From NCBI GenBank assembly GCA_002360535.1, contig DEQR01000062.1:33488-97487 (forward strand): a stretch of 64,000 bases of DNA, read 5' to 3'. The stretch comes from Thiobacillus sp. UBA3361. Its GTDB lineage: Bacteria > Pseudomonadota > Gammaproteobacteria > Burkholderiales > Thiobacillaceae. Made by a program: the position numbers and the translations under genes. This document shows, piece by piece, positions 35,001 to 42,748 of the stretch. The notes beneath the pieces are model-generated. The model was not told where the DNA came from. It did not search any database and saw nothing but the letters and a program-made list of their open reading frames with translations. How positions within the stretch are numbered: position 1 is the first letter of the stretch; each line of letters starts with the position of its first letter.

Positions 35001-35415
35001 CTTTGCTGATTGCTTTGGATATCTCTTCGGCGACGCTTGAGCGTTTGCCCACGACGGGCACGACCAGCCAGCCTCGCTTGGCGGGGAATGCCGTGTCAAA
35101 CTCAGGAACCTTGTCGAGTTGAAGGGTTTTCCTCGCTTTGTTCCGAAGCTCTTGGTCAGAGGACAAGCCGGAGGCGAGCGCCACAGCCAAAGAAGACTTC
35201 CCGCCCCCGAATGGGCCAGTCCAGGTGAAGGCTCGCTGATTGCTGCCGGCGATTTGCCGAGCCATCGTTTCCAGCAGAGCGGTTGCTGTGCGGTGGCAGA
35301 TATAACCGTCTAGGGCGTCTTTCCGCCCCAAGTCGGCATCTAGCCTGATCGATCTTTGGTAATGCCGGCGAATTCGAACGGAGTCAGCGAGAAAGGCGAG
35401 AGGCTTGATGCTCAT
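32083..35415 (-). CDS. sspC: SspC: P-loop ATPase of the DNA phosphorothioation machinery
   Basis: 1110-residue ATPase. Walker A GPFGGGKSS is at residues 67-75 and Walker B VMLILDEMGKFLE at about 158-170; the rest is a long helical protein without further motifs I know. In Ssp systems SspC works with SspB and SspD to place single-stranded phosphorothioates. The ATG at 35415 overlaps the sspB stop (ATGA) and gives MSIKPLAFLADS as N-terminus. It overlaps sspD by eight bases, so the three genes form one coupled leftward operon. Confidence 0.8.
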   Translation of the reverse strand: MSIKPLAFLADSVRIRRHYQRSIRLDADLGRKDALDGYICHRTATALLETMARQIAGSNQRAFTWTGPFGGGKSSLAVALASGLSSDQELRNKARKTLQLDKVPEFDTAFPAKRGWLVVPVVGKRSSVAEEISKAISKALGIEQGGRKPSSLAVIANLCALAEDKRFDGVMLILDEMGKFLESSALGIGDDVYFFQELAEAAARTQGRFAVIGILHQSFRQYAARLGTESKDDWAKVQGRFADIPLLTGSDEIVELIGRAIEADSRPKGTIEAAKTVADSMRKRRPTVGERFAQSLDACWPLHPTMAALIGPISKRQFGQNERSAFGFLASVEPHGFRSFLQAQPQSDPSWYRPDNYWDYLRANLEPAILSSPDGHRWAQAADAVERAESKGADAMHIALIKSIAVIDLFRNGSGLAAEDSILLSLFGPAQANEVRTALTQLVKWRVILFKKHIGAWSVFEGSDFDIEAAISHARASISGIDFDALTRMANLYPALAKRHYHEKGSFRWMDVALCRLEEAERIASTFAPRKGEFGIFLLALPERQESPLGISRKCSAAARRDPWPVVVGTPANHARIIDYGLELLALQAVQARPELEGDSVARREVAARIAAARSTLEEQLRAAVSEAKWHLGEGDVRSGSNLSPQASDLADEIYRDAPEVWSELVNRESLSSNSVKARRDLLHRMLSHEGEEGLGIEGFPAERGLYETLLSATSLHRWDAHTGSWSFHPPDPLHHHGRTFEPLWRATREMFAGPETRVGARDIFGLWSAPPFGLRKGMHPVVLTAFLLAHKGNVAVYKDGVFVPTMSDADIDEFLQDETRFSLRWITIDADKSKILSGISQILRDIGRGGSAEDPLEAARALVSMVFGLPSWAQRTQRLSKDAKEVRDTLMRANDPHKVLFVDLASILGTGSGDGYVEALRAPLTELATAYETMLSQIEASMVEALDASESDLAGLRSRAEAVAQATGDLRQDAFAAHLARHDGSQANIEAVLSLAANKPPRDWSDRDIDAALLEIAKFALRFRQTEALVGVRGRKPNSDAFAVVIGAGREAKTFAREFDLSARHRQTVESLAESLATDLKAKGLKTEVLLAALAKAGLRLADEEIERG

Positions 35416-36338
35416 CGATACGCTTCCTTGAGCATCTTGGTCTTGAGCCGAGATGGATCGGAGCTTTTGAGCAAGACTTGCCGTATCCCTGCCGTGTCCG
35501 TCCAAGCGAGGGATCCTCCCGTCAGGTCCTCAAGCCCAAATAGCCTTTCCGCTACAGACTCCTCATCGAGCTTGAACACTCGTCCAGGCGCGCCCTCCCC
35601 ATAGGCAATCGTTTCGAATGCCAAGGAGGTCGCCTCATGTGCGGCAAGCTCCCAATAATCCAGCAACGCAAAGGCGAACATCCCATCGCTAAGGGTCGCC
35701 TTGGGGCCTCGACGGAATGCGAACCGCCCTTTTCCCTCTTCGCTAAGCAAGCCGATTTCGCCAAGCATTGGCTCGGCGAAGTCTTCAGGCGAGCCGCCTA
35801 AGGAGCGAGGCGCGTAGCTACGCAGGCAAGTCTCGATATCCCTTGAGATGGTCGAAGGCGAAAGCTTTCGTTTAGGGTCGAGCTTGTTGGCGAAATCCGC
35901 TAACGGCCCTTCAAGCTCATCTTTGGAGAAGGAGGCTGCTGATACGTGGTTGAACATCCAAAACCAAGTTGTGGCTCTGTTTCCACGTCCTGCAAGCCAC
36001 CAATGGGCGAGCCACGCGGTGGTTGGGTGCTCTGAGTAAGGATCCAATCCATCATCGGCGAAGATGGCGTTAGCAGCGGGAGAAATGGCATAGGGGCCGC
36101 TCCCCTGAGTCTCCCGCAATACATCGCATGCGAGAGCCCAATGCCGAATCGAGGCGACCATATTCTTGCCAACGCCAAAGCGGGCGATGGCGCTTTCATC
36201 CGTGAATATGGACCTTTGCACCAAGCCATCTCGGTCGGCTTGGTCAAAGGCCTTTTTCAGCCAGAGCTGACGAAGCGGGAAGGTCTCATGGCCAGAGAAA
36301 TGCGGATGCAGCAGAGATGGGTAAGTGAGTCCGACCAT
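35412..36338 (-). CDS. sspB: SspB: DUF4007 protein of the DNA phosphorothioation machinery
   Basis: 308 residues. HPHFSGHETFPLRQLWLKKA and RFGVGKNMVASIRHWALACD are the DUF4007 signature, found in SspB, the DNA-nicking partner of SspC and SspD. The start at 36338 has GGGAGG about eleven bases upstream; an in-frame start 27 codons earlier has no ribosome site. It is the first gene of the sspBCD operon. The 248-bp gap upstream, AT-rich compared with the genes, must contain its promoter. Confidence 0.85.
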   Translation of the reverse strand: MVGLTYPSLLHPHFSGHETFPLRQLWLKKAFDQADRDGLVQRSIFTDESAIARFGVGKNMVASIRHWALACDVLRETQGSGPYAISPAANAIFADDGLDPYSEHPTTAWLAHWWLAGRGNRATTWFWMFNHVSAASFSKDELEGPLADFANKLDPKRKLSPSTISRDIETCLRSYAPRSLGGSPEDFAEPMLGEIGLLSEEGKGRFAFRRGPKATLSDGMFAFALLDYWELAAHEATSLAFETIAYGEGAPGRVFKLDEESVAERLFGLEDLTGGSLAWTDTAGIRQVLLKSSDPSRLKTKMLKEAYR

Positions 36339-36586
36339 GAGAAATTCTACCTCCCACTGGGGACTATCACCAGTAGAATCACAGTAAGCCTGGAGACACT
36401 CGCCAGTCGTAAATATCAAGTCAAGTTGACCAACGCGACAGCCACATCAACAAACAGAGCCAACTCGATACTTATTTATCGTATTGATTTAATTGTATAT
36501 ATTTTTATAGAAGTCGCTGCAGCAGCTCATCTATGGTGCTGCGTATGAGTTCGTCCGCTTAGCCAGTTATGATAGGAGTGTCTGAG

Positions 36587-37996
36587 TTATCCGGCATCCG
36601 AAGCGTCTAGATTCTTGAGCTCGGCGAACTTGCCCGCCATTGTCGGGTTGCCCCGGGTCAGCTTCTTGATCGTCACGTCCTGGGCCTTGTCGTTCGCAAG
36701 ACGAAGATTCCTGTCGGTGCCTAGCAGTGCTTCCTTCGTTTTCTGCAGGTGGTCGATCGATTTGTCTATCTCATCGATCGCCGTATGGAAGCGCCTGGAG
36801 GCGAGGTCGTAGTTCTTCGCGAATGCGGTCTTGAACGTATCGAGTTCGGTTTCGAAGTTCGTGATGTCGATGTTCTGCACCTTGACCAGCGCCAGTTCCG
36901 ACTTGTACTTCAGGGCGTTCATCGCCGCATTGCGCAGCAGGGTGATCATTGGCAGGAAGAACTGCGGCCGGATGACGTACATCTTCGGGTAGCGGTGGAA
37001 TACGTCGACGATCCCGGTGTTGTACAGCTCGCTCTCGGGCTCCAGCAGCGAAACCAGCACCGCATACTCGCACCCCTTCTCGGTGCGATCCTTGTCAAGC
37101 TCCTTCAGGAAGTCCTCGTTCCTGCTCTTGGTCGCCGTGTGGTCGTTCTCGTTCTTCATTTCGAACATGATCGAGACGATCTCGGTACCCGCCTCGTCCA
37201 AGTCGCGAAAGATGTAGTCGCCCTTGCTGCCGCTCCGGGCGTCGTTGTCCTTCTCGAAATATGCCCTCGGGAACGCCATTGCCCGGATGCGGTTGAACTC
37301 GGTCTCGCAGTGCTGCTCGAGGGTTTCGCCGACCATCTTGGTCGACAGGCGGGCCTTCATGTCCCGCAGACGCTCGATGGCGTCATCCCGATCCTTGATC
37401 TGGGTTTCGTACTTGTCCCTGAGCGCCTTCTCGGCCAGCTGCTTCTCAAGCGCCGCTTGCTGGAGGCCGCTCCTCAGTTCGTCGCGTTCCTTCTCGATGG
37501 TACCGACCGCCTCGGCAAGCGCCAGTTTCTGGGCGATTTCGATGGCTTCGAGCTTGGCCTTCAACCCCTGTATTTCCGCCTCCTTGCTGGCCGCTGCCTT
37601 TTGCAGCTCACCCGCCAGCGTCGCCTCGGCCAGCCTGGAAGCCGCCTGCCGGTCATGCTTCGCCTGGGCGAGTTCGTGGGCCAGCGCGTCACGCTCTTTT
37701 TCCACGGCGCTCAGTGCCTCGGTCACGGCGAGCCGCCGCGCAACGTCGCCGGCATCGAGCCTGGCCTTCAGTTCCTGAATCTCCGCATCCTTCGCCGCAG
37801 CGGTCCGCTGCATTTCGCCGGCGACCTGGGTCCGGGCTAGCTCGACGGCATTTCGCTTGTCCCGCTCGGCAAGCTCCAACCGCTCGTGCAGTTGCTTGTC
37901 GAAATCGGCATCGCGCACCTGCTTCAGGATGTCCGCGTAACCAGCCTCGTCAATCTTGAATGCTTTCCCGCAGTGCGGGCAGATGATTTCATGCAT
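36587..37996 (-). CDS. DUF2130 protein: zinc ribbon, coiled coil and nuclease-like domain
   Basis: 469 residues. An N-terminal CPHCGKAF zinc-ribbon half is followed by a highly charged coiled coil (about 25-230) with repeated A-K-D/E-A-E-I-Q-E/G-L-K-A-(R/K)-L units, then the DUF2130 domain with GSKGDYIFRD and IVSIMFEMKNEND, which resembles a PD-(D/E)XK fold. DUF2130 proteins occur in defence islands; the function is unknown to me. An IS5-family element ends eight bases before the start codon, so its native upstream region is displaced. Whether it is still expressed is unclear. Confidence 0.8.
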   Translation of the reverse strand: MHEIICPHCGKAFKIDEAGYADILKQVRDADFDKQLHERLELAERDKRNAVELARTQVAGEMQRTAAAKDAEIQELKARLDAGDVARRLAVTEALSAVEKERDALAHELAQAKHDRQAASRLAEATLAGELQKAAASKEAEIQGLKAKLEAIEIAQKLALAEAVGTIEKERDELRSGLQQAALEKQLAEKALRDKYETQIKDRDDAIERLRDMKARLSTKMVGETLEQHCETEFNRIRAMAFPRAYFEKDNDARSGSKGDYIFRDLDEAGTEIVSIMFEMKNENDHTATKSRNEDFLKELDKDRTEKGCEYAVLVSLLEPESELYNTGIVDVFHRYPKMYVIRPQFFLPMITLLRNAAMNALKYKSELALVKVQNIDITNFETELDTFKTAFAKNYDLASRRFHTAIDEIDKSIDHLQKTKEALLGTDRNLRLANDKAQDVTIKKLTRGNPTMAGKFAELKNLDASDAG

Positions 37997-38004
37997 AAGG
38001 CTTA

Positions 38005-38929
38005 GAACTTATCCGTAAATAATGCTCCCAGGCAACTTCACTTTTCGGAACGCGATGATGGCGGCAGCCAAGTGGTTGAGCGCGATGAAACTGCGATCGA
38101 GTTTCTCGTATCGCACGAGCAGTTTGCGAAAGCGATTGAACCAGCTATGCGCCACTTCGACGACCCAACGCCTGGCCTGCTTCGTGGGATTACGCTTGAG
38201 TTCGCTGGCCTCTTGTCCGCGGCCTTTGACGTGGGGGATGTAGCCATGCCGCTCAATGGCCTCCAGCGCGGGTTTGCCGGTGTAACCCGCATCGGCGCAC
38301 AGGTGCTTGCTGCGCCGCTGTGGCGGCTGGGCTCGCTTGACCATGATGGCATTGAGTACCGCTTCCAGTTGCGAAACGTCATGCCGATTCGCTCCGGTCA
38401 CGACGAGCGATAACGGGACGCCACGACCGTCCACCAACAGATGCCGCTTGCTGCCATTTTTTCCCCCGATCCGTGGGATTGGGCCCAACGCTTGATTGTG
38501 CCAGTGGCGCTTTCATCATCGCCCCGTCGATGCTTTGCCAGCGCCAGGCGATCCCTTCGAGATCGTCGTACTCCGCCAGCCCCGCCTTCCACACAGCCTC
38601 AAAGAAGCCCGCCTTTTCCCATTGCAGGAACCGAGCATGGATCGCACTGGCGCTGCCATACCGCTCGGCGGGCAGGGCTTTCCACTGGCAGCCCGTTCTC
38701 AGCACGTACACGATGCCTTCAAAAACAAGCCGGGGATCTTTGGGCTTGCGACCGCCACCTGCCTTGCGGGTATACGTTTGGTCCATCGGACGCTCGCGTA
38801 CCGGGATCAGCGGCTCTACCCGCTTCCAGAAATCATCCGACACTTCCCATGACTTCGCTATTGCCATCGTCGCTCCGCACGCGGTCATCGCGTATGGAGT
38901 GCCATTATCACTTATTTACGGATATGTTC
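38005..38929. mobile_element. IS5-family insertion sequence (925 bp)
   Basis: Terminal inverted repeats begin GAAC-TTATCCGTAAATAA on the left and, in complement, GAACATATCCGTAAATAA on the right. The target TTA is duplicated at 38002-38004 and 38930-38932. Length, 3-bp target and two-frame transposase fit the IS427/IS1031 part of the IS5 family. It inserted between a small gene and the DUF2130 gene; the right TTA is the stop codon of the small gene, which therefore remains intact. Confidence 0.9.
38009..38867 (-). CDS. IS5-family transposase in two frames (frameshifted DDE enzyme)
   Basis: The first frame runs from MAIAKSWEVSDDFW to GPNPTDRGKK and includes the first catalytic aspartate in SIDGAMM; the second carries NGSKRHLLVDGRG, the second aspartate in CADAGYTG, and the C-terminal glutamate region. 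The frames overlap near 38460 at a run GGGGGAAAAAA, a plausible slippage site giving the fused transposase by a +1 shift. Both frames are otherwise open, which suggests programmed frameshifting, not decay. Confidence 0.85.
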
Positions 38930-39085
38930 TTAATCGGCGAGTTCATACCCAGCCCTCAGTAGCCGCTCCATCTCGGCAAGCGTCACCACCCAATAATGAC
39001 CATCATCGCCAAGAATGATGGCTGATGCCTTAATCGTGCGGTTACTGAAGCTTCTTGCGTTTGCATAAAACTTGAACTTGCTCAT
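38930..39085 (-). CDS. Unknown small protein (51 aa)
   Basis: Not recognised. 51 residues starting MSKFKFYANARSFSNRTIKA, with a strand-turn-strand pattern (AIILGDDGHYWVVTLAEMER). GGAG six bases before the ATG at 39085 supports the start. Its TAA stop is now formed by the duplicated TTA of the adjoining IS element. Similar small proteins are common in plasmid-like gene strings; it may have been cotranscribed with the DUF2130 gene before the insertion. Confidence 0.55.
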   Translation of the reverse strand: MSKFKFYANARSFSNRTIKASAIILGDDGHYWVVTLAEMERLLRAGYELAD

Positions 39086-39171
39086 GCTGTTCTCCAAGCC
39101 CCTGGACTGGGTCCCTGAGGAGTTGCATCCCAGGGCCAAATTGTCAGCTGACCGTGCTCCCCTCATCTTTC

Positions 39172-39471
39172 CTAATCAGAATCGAAACCGCAACCCATAC
39201 CAGAAGAGTCGCTGAACGAGTCATCCCCAAATGAGCAGTTGGTGAAAGAATCGTCCTGGATACCGATATCCGTGCATGACCATGAGTCATCCTGCCGGAA
39301 ATCAGTACCGTAGGGGTTACCGGACACGTCCACGCCACAACACCCCCCTACCATGGGCAACCCTGAGGCAGGGTTGATATCACAGCCCATGCTGTGATCA
39401 ACAAGGTCATTGTGAGTCACATCTGAGTCGCGCCAACCCAACCAGTTCAACAATTTGTTTATAAAAGACAT
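39172..39471 (-). CDS. Small acidic Ser/Asp/Cys-rich protein (99 aa)
   Basis: 99 residues. An N-terminal amphipathic helix with aromatic residues (MSFINKLLNWLGWRD) leads to a glycine-rich middle (SGLPMVGGCCGVDVSGNPYG) and a tail with repeated DDS units (QDDSW, QDDSF, GDDSF). I recall similar small proteins encoded on plasmids and integrative elements, always without function. AAGGAG six bases before the ATG supports the start. It lies between a 51-residue gene and ardC, on the same strand, with a GC-rich hairpin between it and ardC. Confidence 0.6.
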   Translation of the reverse strand: MSFINKLLNWLGWRDSDVTHNDLVDHSMGCDINPASGLPMVGGCCGVDVSGNPYGTDFRQDDSWSCTDIGIQDDSFTNCSFGDDSFSDSSGMGCGFDSD

Positions 39472-39522
39472 TTTGTGCTCCTTAATCAGTAGATAAACAA
39501 GCCCCCTGGCCGGGGGCATTTC

Positions 39523-40386
39523 TCATTCCTGTCCTGCTTTGCCAGCTGCCAGGATCTTCTGGGCCGAACTGAAGATGCGCTGCGCGGATTTCTCAGGCAG
39601 TACCTCGTCACCCAGCCAAGATTGGATGTAACCCCGGGACTCCATCAGTCCGGGTAGCTCCAGAACAGCACAGAGCAGGAACGCGACGCTTTCCGCCTCG
39701 ACTTCCTTCAGCTGGCGCGACAGGGTCTGGGTATCCCAACATCCAGATTCCTTGGTATGTCCCAGGACGATGTGGGCCAGCTCATGAAATCGTGTCTTGT
39801 GGGGGTACTCCGCCAAGGGGTTGATGGCGATCTGATTTTGTAGGGCATAGCCCTGGACGTTTCCGTTGGCCATTGAGAAGCCCACTTCGGTGATACCCAG
39901 TTTGTTCATGGCCATATCCGCATCCCATGCCGGGATTTCCATGGGTTCCACATAAGCGGCCCCCTCTGTCTGTTCCAATGAGAACCAGCCCCTTGCCAGC
40001 TTGAACCGGGTATATGTCAGCTCGCTCTGGAGGATTTCGCCGGTCTTCTCATCCCGTTCTTCGGGAATCTTGACCGTCACCGGCATGGACAGCGCCAAGG
40101 CCCGCTCTCCTTTGCGCACCTGGCGCCCGAGTTCCTGCCAGCGCTTGTAGCTGGCGATAGGGGACAAGGCCTTGCCCTGTTCTAGAAGTTGGTGGGCGGC
40201 GAGGAGCTGGTTGCTCAGGCTGTAGTTGTGGAAGCGCCGGTATGCTTGGCTGATTACGCCAGGCTCGGTGAGGGCCTGGGTTAGCAGTTCCCTGAAGTTC
40301 ACACCAGATGCTTTTTGGTGAGCCTCGGGGGGCATGGGGGGAACGCCCGTGGGGGTGTTCGTGGGTTGGTGGGTGATCGTAGTCAT
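39523..40386 (-). CDS. ardC: ArdC-type antirestriction protein
   Basis: 287 residues. The N-terminal ssDNA-binding domain (VNFRELLTQALTEPGVISQA; SLSNQLLAAHQLL; YKRWQELGRQVRKGERALAL) is followed by a zinc metallopeptidase domain with HELAH at residues 201-205. ArdC proteins protect incoming mobile DNA from restriction, so this gene suits an element that enters by transfer. AAAGGAG precedes the ATG at 40386 by eight bases; the longer upstream frame covers the stem-loop region and is rejected. Confidence 0.85.
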   Translation of the reverse strand: MTTITHQPTNTPTGVPPMPPEAHQKASGVNFRELLTQALTEPGVISQAYRRFHNYSLSNQLLAAHQLLEQGKALSPIASYKRWQELGRQVRKGERALALSMPVTVKIPEERDEKTGEILQSELTYTRFKLARGWFSLEQTEGAAYVEPMEIPAWDADMAMNKLGITEVGFSMANGNVQGYALQNQIAINPLAEYPHKTRFHELAHIVLGHTKESGCWDTQTLSRQLKEVEAESVAFLLCAVLELPGLMESRGYIQSWLGDEVLPEKSAQRIFSSAQKILAAGKAGQE

Positions 40387-41308
40387 GTTGAATCTCCTTT
40401 CTTGGTTAACGATGCTCTTCGGAGCCGCCTCGCCGAATGGGAGGAAGCCGAGGTCAGAGCGGGGAATAAGGGCCAGCAGGTCGGCATGAAAGCCGAGGGA
40501 CGTGGAATAAACGGGGGGACCCGCCAGGGGGGACCGCTTTATGCCGCGAAAGCCCGCTGGCTGGCGTGACGGCGTGCCTAGGACCTGCCCGCCCTGACCC
40601 GGCTGACGACCCTGGGCGGCTTCGAAGGGCACGCCGAGACAGGGATGGACGGCGAGCACCGGGCTTCCAACCCATGCCTTTTCACGCCTTTCAGCGCAGT
40701 CTGTGTCCACAGTCTGTGCCCGCTGTCAGGCAAACGAAGTGCGCAGTCGCTGGGCGTTAGCCGTGCGACAGAGCGGGAGCCGCCCCACACAAGCCGGCAA
40801 GTCCTTGCCGAGCGGTGTGAGGGTGGGGCAAGGGCGCTCAGCCCGCAGTCCGCCAGGGTGCACCCGACCCCAGTCGGGTCGCCCTGGGGCTCGGGGGGCG
40901 CCGCCAGGGACAATCCGCCCCAGCGGATTGAGGCGCCCCAGCGCCGGTCCCTGAGTGGGGGGACGCCAGTCCCCGGGTCCCGAACCGGCAAGGTGCGGGA
41001 AACCCTGGCTGCGTCGAACACCGTGAGACCGAGGCGGAGCCGAAGCTGGCGTCCCGTTCAGGGATGCCAGGTAGCCAGGGTTTCCCGCACGTTGACCCGT
41101 GCTCTCACGGGTAACGGTGCAAGGGACCCCGGCTTGTCTAGCGGCACGAAACGGCGTTCAGACGGGGCGAGGGAACGGGGTGACGTCCAGGAACCGGCAA
41201 GTGAGCGGTGCTGTGCTGTTCGCCCCCTCCGTGCGGCCCGGGGCGCATGGGGGGCCGTTGGGTGGTGTCGTCGCTATACGTGGTATCACCAACAACAGGA
41301 GACACCAC
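40387..41308. other. 922-bp GC-rich intergenic region between ardC and a divergent gene
   Basis: No protein gene is supported; frames that stay open here are low-complexity and have no ribosome sites. The left part (40387-40780) contains a short direct repeat CAGTCTGTG (around 40696-40722). The middle holds the stem-loop array described separately. The right 190 bases carry a TGGTGTCGTCGCTATACGTGGTATCACC segment just before the rightward gene. The layout, a structured region between divergent genes, fits an origin of replication or transfer, or a structured RNA. Confidence 0.55.
40795..41112. other. Array of at least eight stem-loops, several with CCCA loops
   Basis: Stems read directly: CGGCAAG-TC-CTTGCCG (40795-40810); ACCCGAC-CCCA-GTCGGGT (40862-40879) inside CCAGGG/CCCTGG; CAATCCGC-CCCA-GCGGATTG (40911-40930); GGCGC-CCCA-GCGCC (40932-40945); GGGGAC-GCCA-GTCCCC (40959-40974); an 18-bp perfect pair at 40993-41010 and 41073-41090 enclosing CTGGCGTCCC/GGGATGCCAG (41046-41070); ACCCGTG-CTCT-CACGGGT (41095-41112). 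The density of perfect stems is far above chance. It could be a structured RNA or a single-strand origin. Confidence 0.75.
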
Positions 41309-42148
41309 GTGGAAAAGAACGACAGCCGCGAGCAGGCGCGGCATTCCGAGCAGCGAGTCTTGAAGTCGCTGCACAAAATGGGCTGGCTGCGCACTCGGGA
41401 TTTGGCAGCCCTGCACTGGATGCCCAGGCAGAAGGGCGGGCCGAGTTTCCAGCCTGCCGTGATAGAGGTAACAGCGTCCGCACGGCGCATGGCCCAACGT
41501 ACCCTGCGGCGTCTGAGGCAGCAGAACAAAGTGCTCTGGACCCAGGCGCCGGACGGCAGTTTGATTTATGGCCTGGCTGAGGCGGGCGTCCGCCAGCTGC
41601 AAGACTTGGGCATTCCCGCCAAGTCAGGCAAAGACATTGTTCGGCGGGTAAGCCTGTCTTTCTTCCACCACCGCCGCCTCGCGAACGAAATCACCATCTC
41701 GGCCCTGCTCCAGGGCTACCGGGCAAGCTCGGAGCACGAGATTGCCATAGGCGAATGGCTTGGCGGCAAGGATGACGTGGACGGCAAGAAGCCCGATGTC
41801 CTAGTGCGTAGCGGCAAGGATGTATGGTGGGTGGAAGTCGAGCGCAGCCGTCGCAACGAGCGCGACTACGAAAAGCTTTTGACCTGGCTTAAAACGGTTT
41901 GGGCGCCGGTACGGGGTAGCGACAATCCTGCCCCGCTGCCGGAGGGACACCGCCTGCAGAAGGTGGTGTTCGTCGCCAACAATCCCTTCATTGAGCGGGT
42001 ATGTGCCGACCTGCGTAACGCTGGCTGGAGCGACTCTTTGATAGACAAACGAATTTCATCGGTTCAGTTGCTATACGTTACTGAGGCCAAGTTCATTGTT
42101 ATTGAGTCCGGGACCGGTGGGGCCGGCCCTGTCATCGAAGAAACCTGA
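41309..42148 (+). CDS. Replication-relaxation-type winged-helix protein
   Basis: 279 residues. A winged-helix start (EQRVLKSLHKMGWLRTRDLA) is followed by a second domain with KPDVLVRSGKDVWWVEVERS, reminiscent of a PD-(D/E)XK-like core, as in the replication-relaxation family of plasmids and integrative elements. It may bind the structured region that lies directly upstream. The GTG at 41309 is preceded by CAGGAG at a proper distance. Family assignment is from pattern only; the function in such elements is not established. Confidence 0.6.
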   Translation: MEKNDSREQARHSEQRVLKSLHKMGWLRTRDLAALHWMPRQKGGPSFQPAVIEVTASARRMAQRTLRRLRQQNKVLWTQAPDGSLIYGLAEAGVRQLQDLGIPAKSGKDIVRRVSLSFFHHRRLANEITISALLQGYRASSEHEIAIGEWLGGKDDVDGKKPDVLVRSGKDVWWVEVERSRRNERDYEKLLTWLKTVWAPVRGSDNPAPLPEGHRLQKVVFVANNPFIERVCADLRNAGWSDSLIDKRISSVQLLYVTEAKFIVIESGTGGAGPVIEET

Positions 42149-42209
42149 TTCAGACCGTGGCAGACCCGCCGCGGCCCCCAAAGCCGGCCCTTTGGGGTTA
42201 CCACTACGT

Positions 42210-42602
42210 TCACAGGCGGCTAACCAGAGAAAGATTTTTGTCTTTTTTTAAAAACGGCCAGATGCAACCAGGATTAGAATCCTCAAAGTTTCCGGCTGCC
42301 TCCAATAGGGAAAACTGCTCCTCAGTTATGCCATAATCTTCCAACACTGTTTGCCTCAGTGCATCTGAGAAGACGTCGTAATCTGCCCAGTATTTCTCAT
42401 AGGCGGCATCTTCGTCGAACTCGCCATCCGGCATCGATTCGGCAAGTTCCTCTATCTCTGACTGACAGTCAATACTGAACTCGCTTGTTTCTCCCTGCCA
42501 CTCACTGACTGCCAGACAGCAAGTGTAGAACGAACTCGGTGACATCGCGTCAATGGCCTCGATTATTTCGCTAACACTGCAAGAATGATAATCTTTGTGC
42601 AT
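42210..42602 (-). CDS. Unknown acidic protein (130 aa)
   Basis: Not recognised. 130 residues, strongly acidic (EIEELAESMPDGEFDEDAA; LEDYGITEEQFSLLEAAG), ending in a basic tail. The acidity is like that of DNA-mimic antirestriction proteins, but no motif supports this. AAAGGAG before the ATG gives a clear start. It is the last gene of a leftward series and is lower in GC than its neighbours. Confidence 0.55.
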   Translation of the reverse strand: MHKDYHSCSVSEIIEAIDAMSPSSFYTCCLAVSEWQGETSEFSIDCQSEIEELAESMPDGEFDEDAAYEKYWADYDVFSDALRQTVLEDYGITEEQFSLLEAAGNFEDSNPGCIWPFLKKDKNLSLVSRL

Positions 42603-42748
42603 ATTATGCTCCTTTGATTAAGTTTGAAGATTTCGGGGTTAGGCCTGCTGCTGATGTTGTTTGTACTTGTAAAGTGTGAGCACACTCTTTCTGATCAGCC
42701 GCAGGGTTGTCAGGGCGGCTTAAATCTCCACAAGAACTGCACTTCTTC

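Noticed and set aside
18972..36338. Double-strand Dnd phosphorothioation system (dndBCDE with dptFGH)
   Set aside because: A DUF4007 protein and a large P-loop protein accompany the PP-loop enzyme, and no DndD or DndE-like gene is present; this fits Ssp better.
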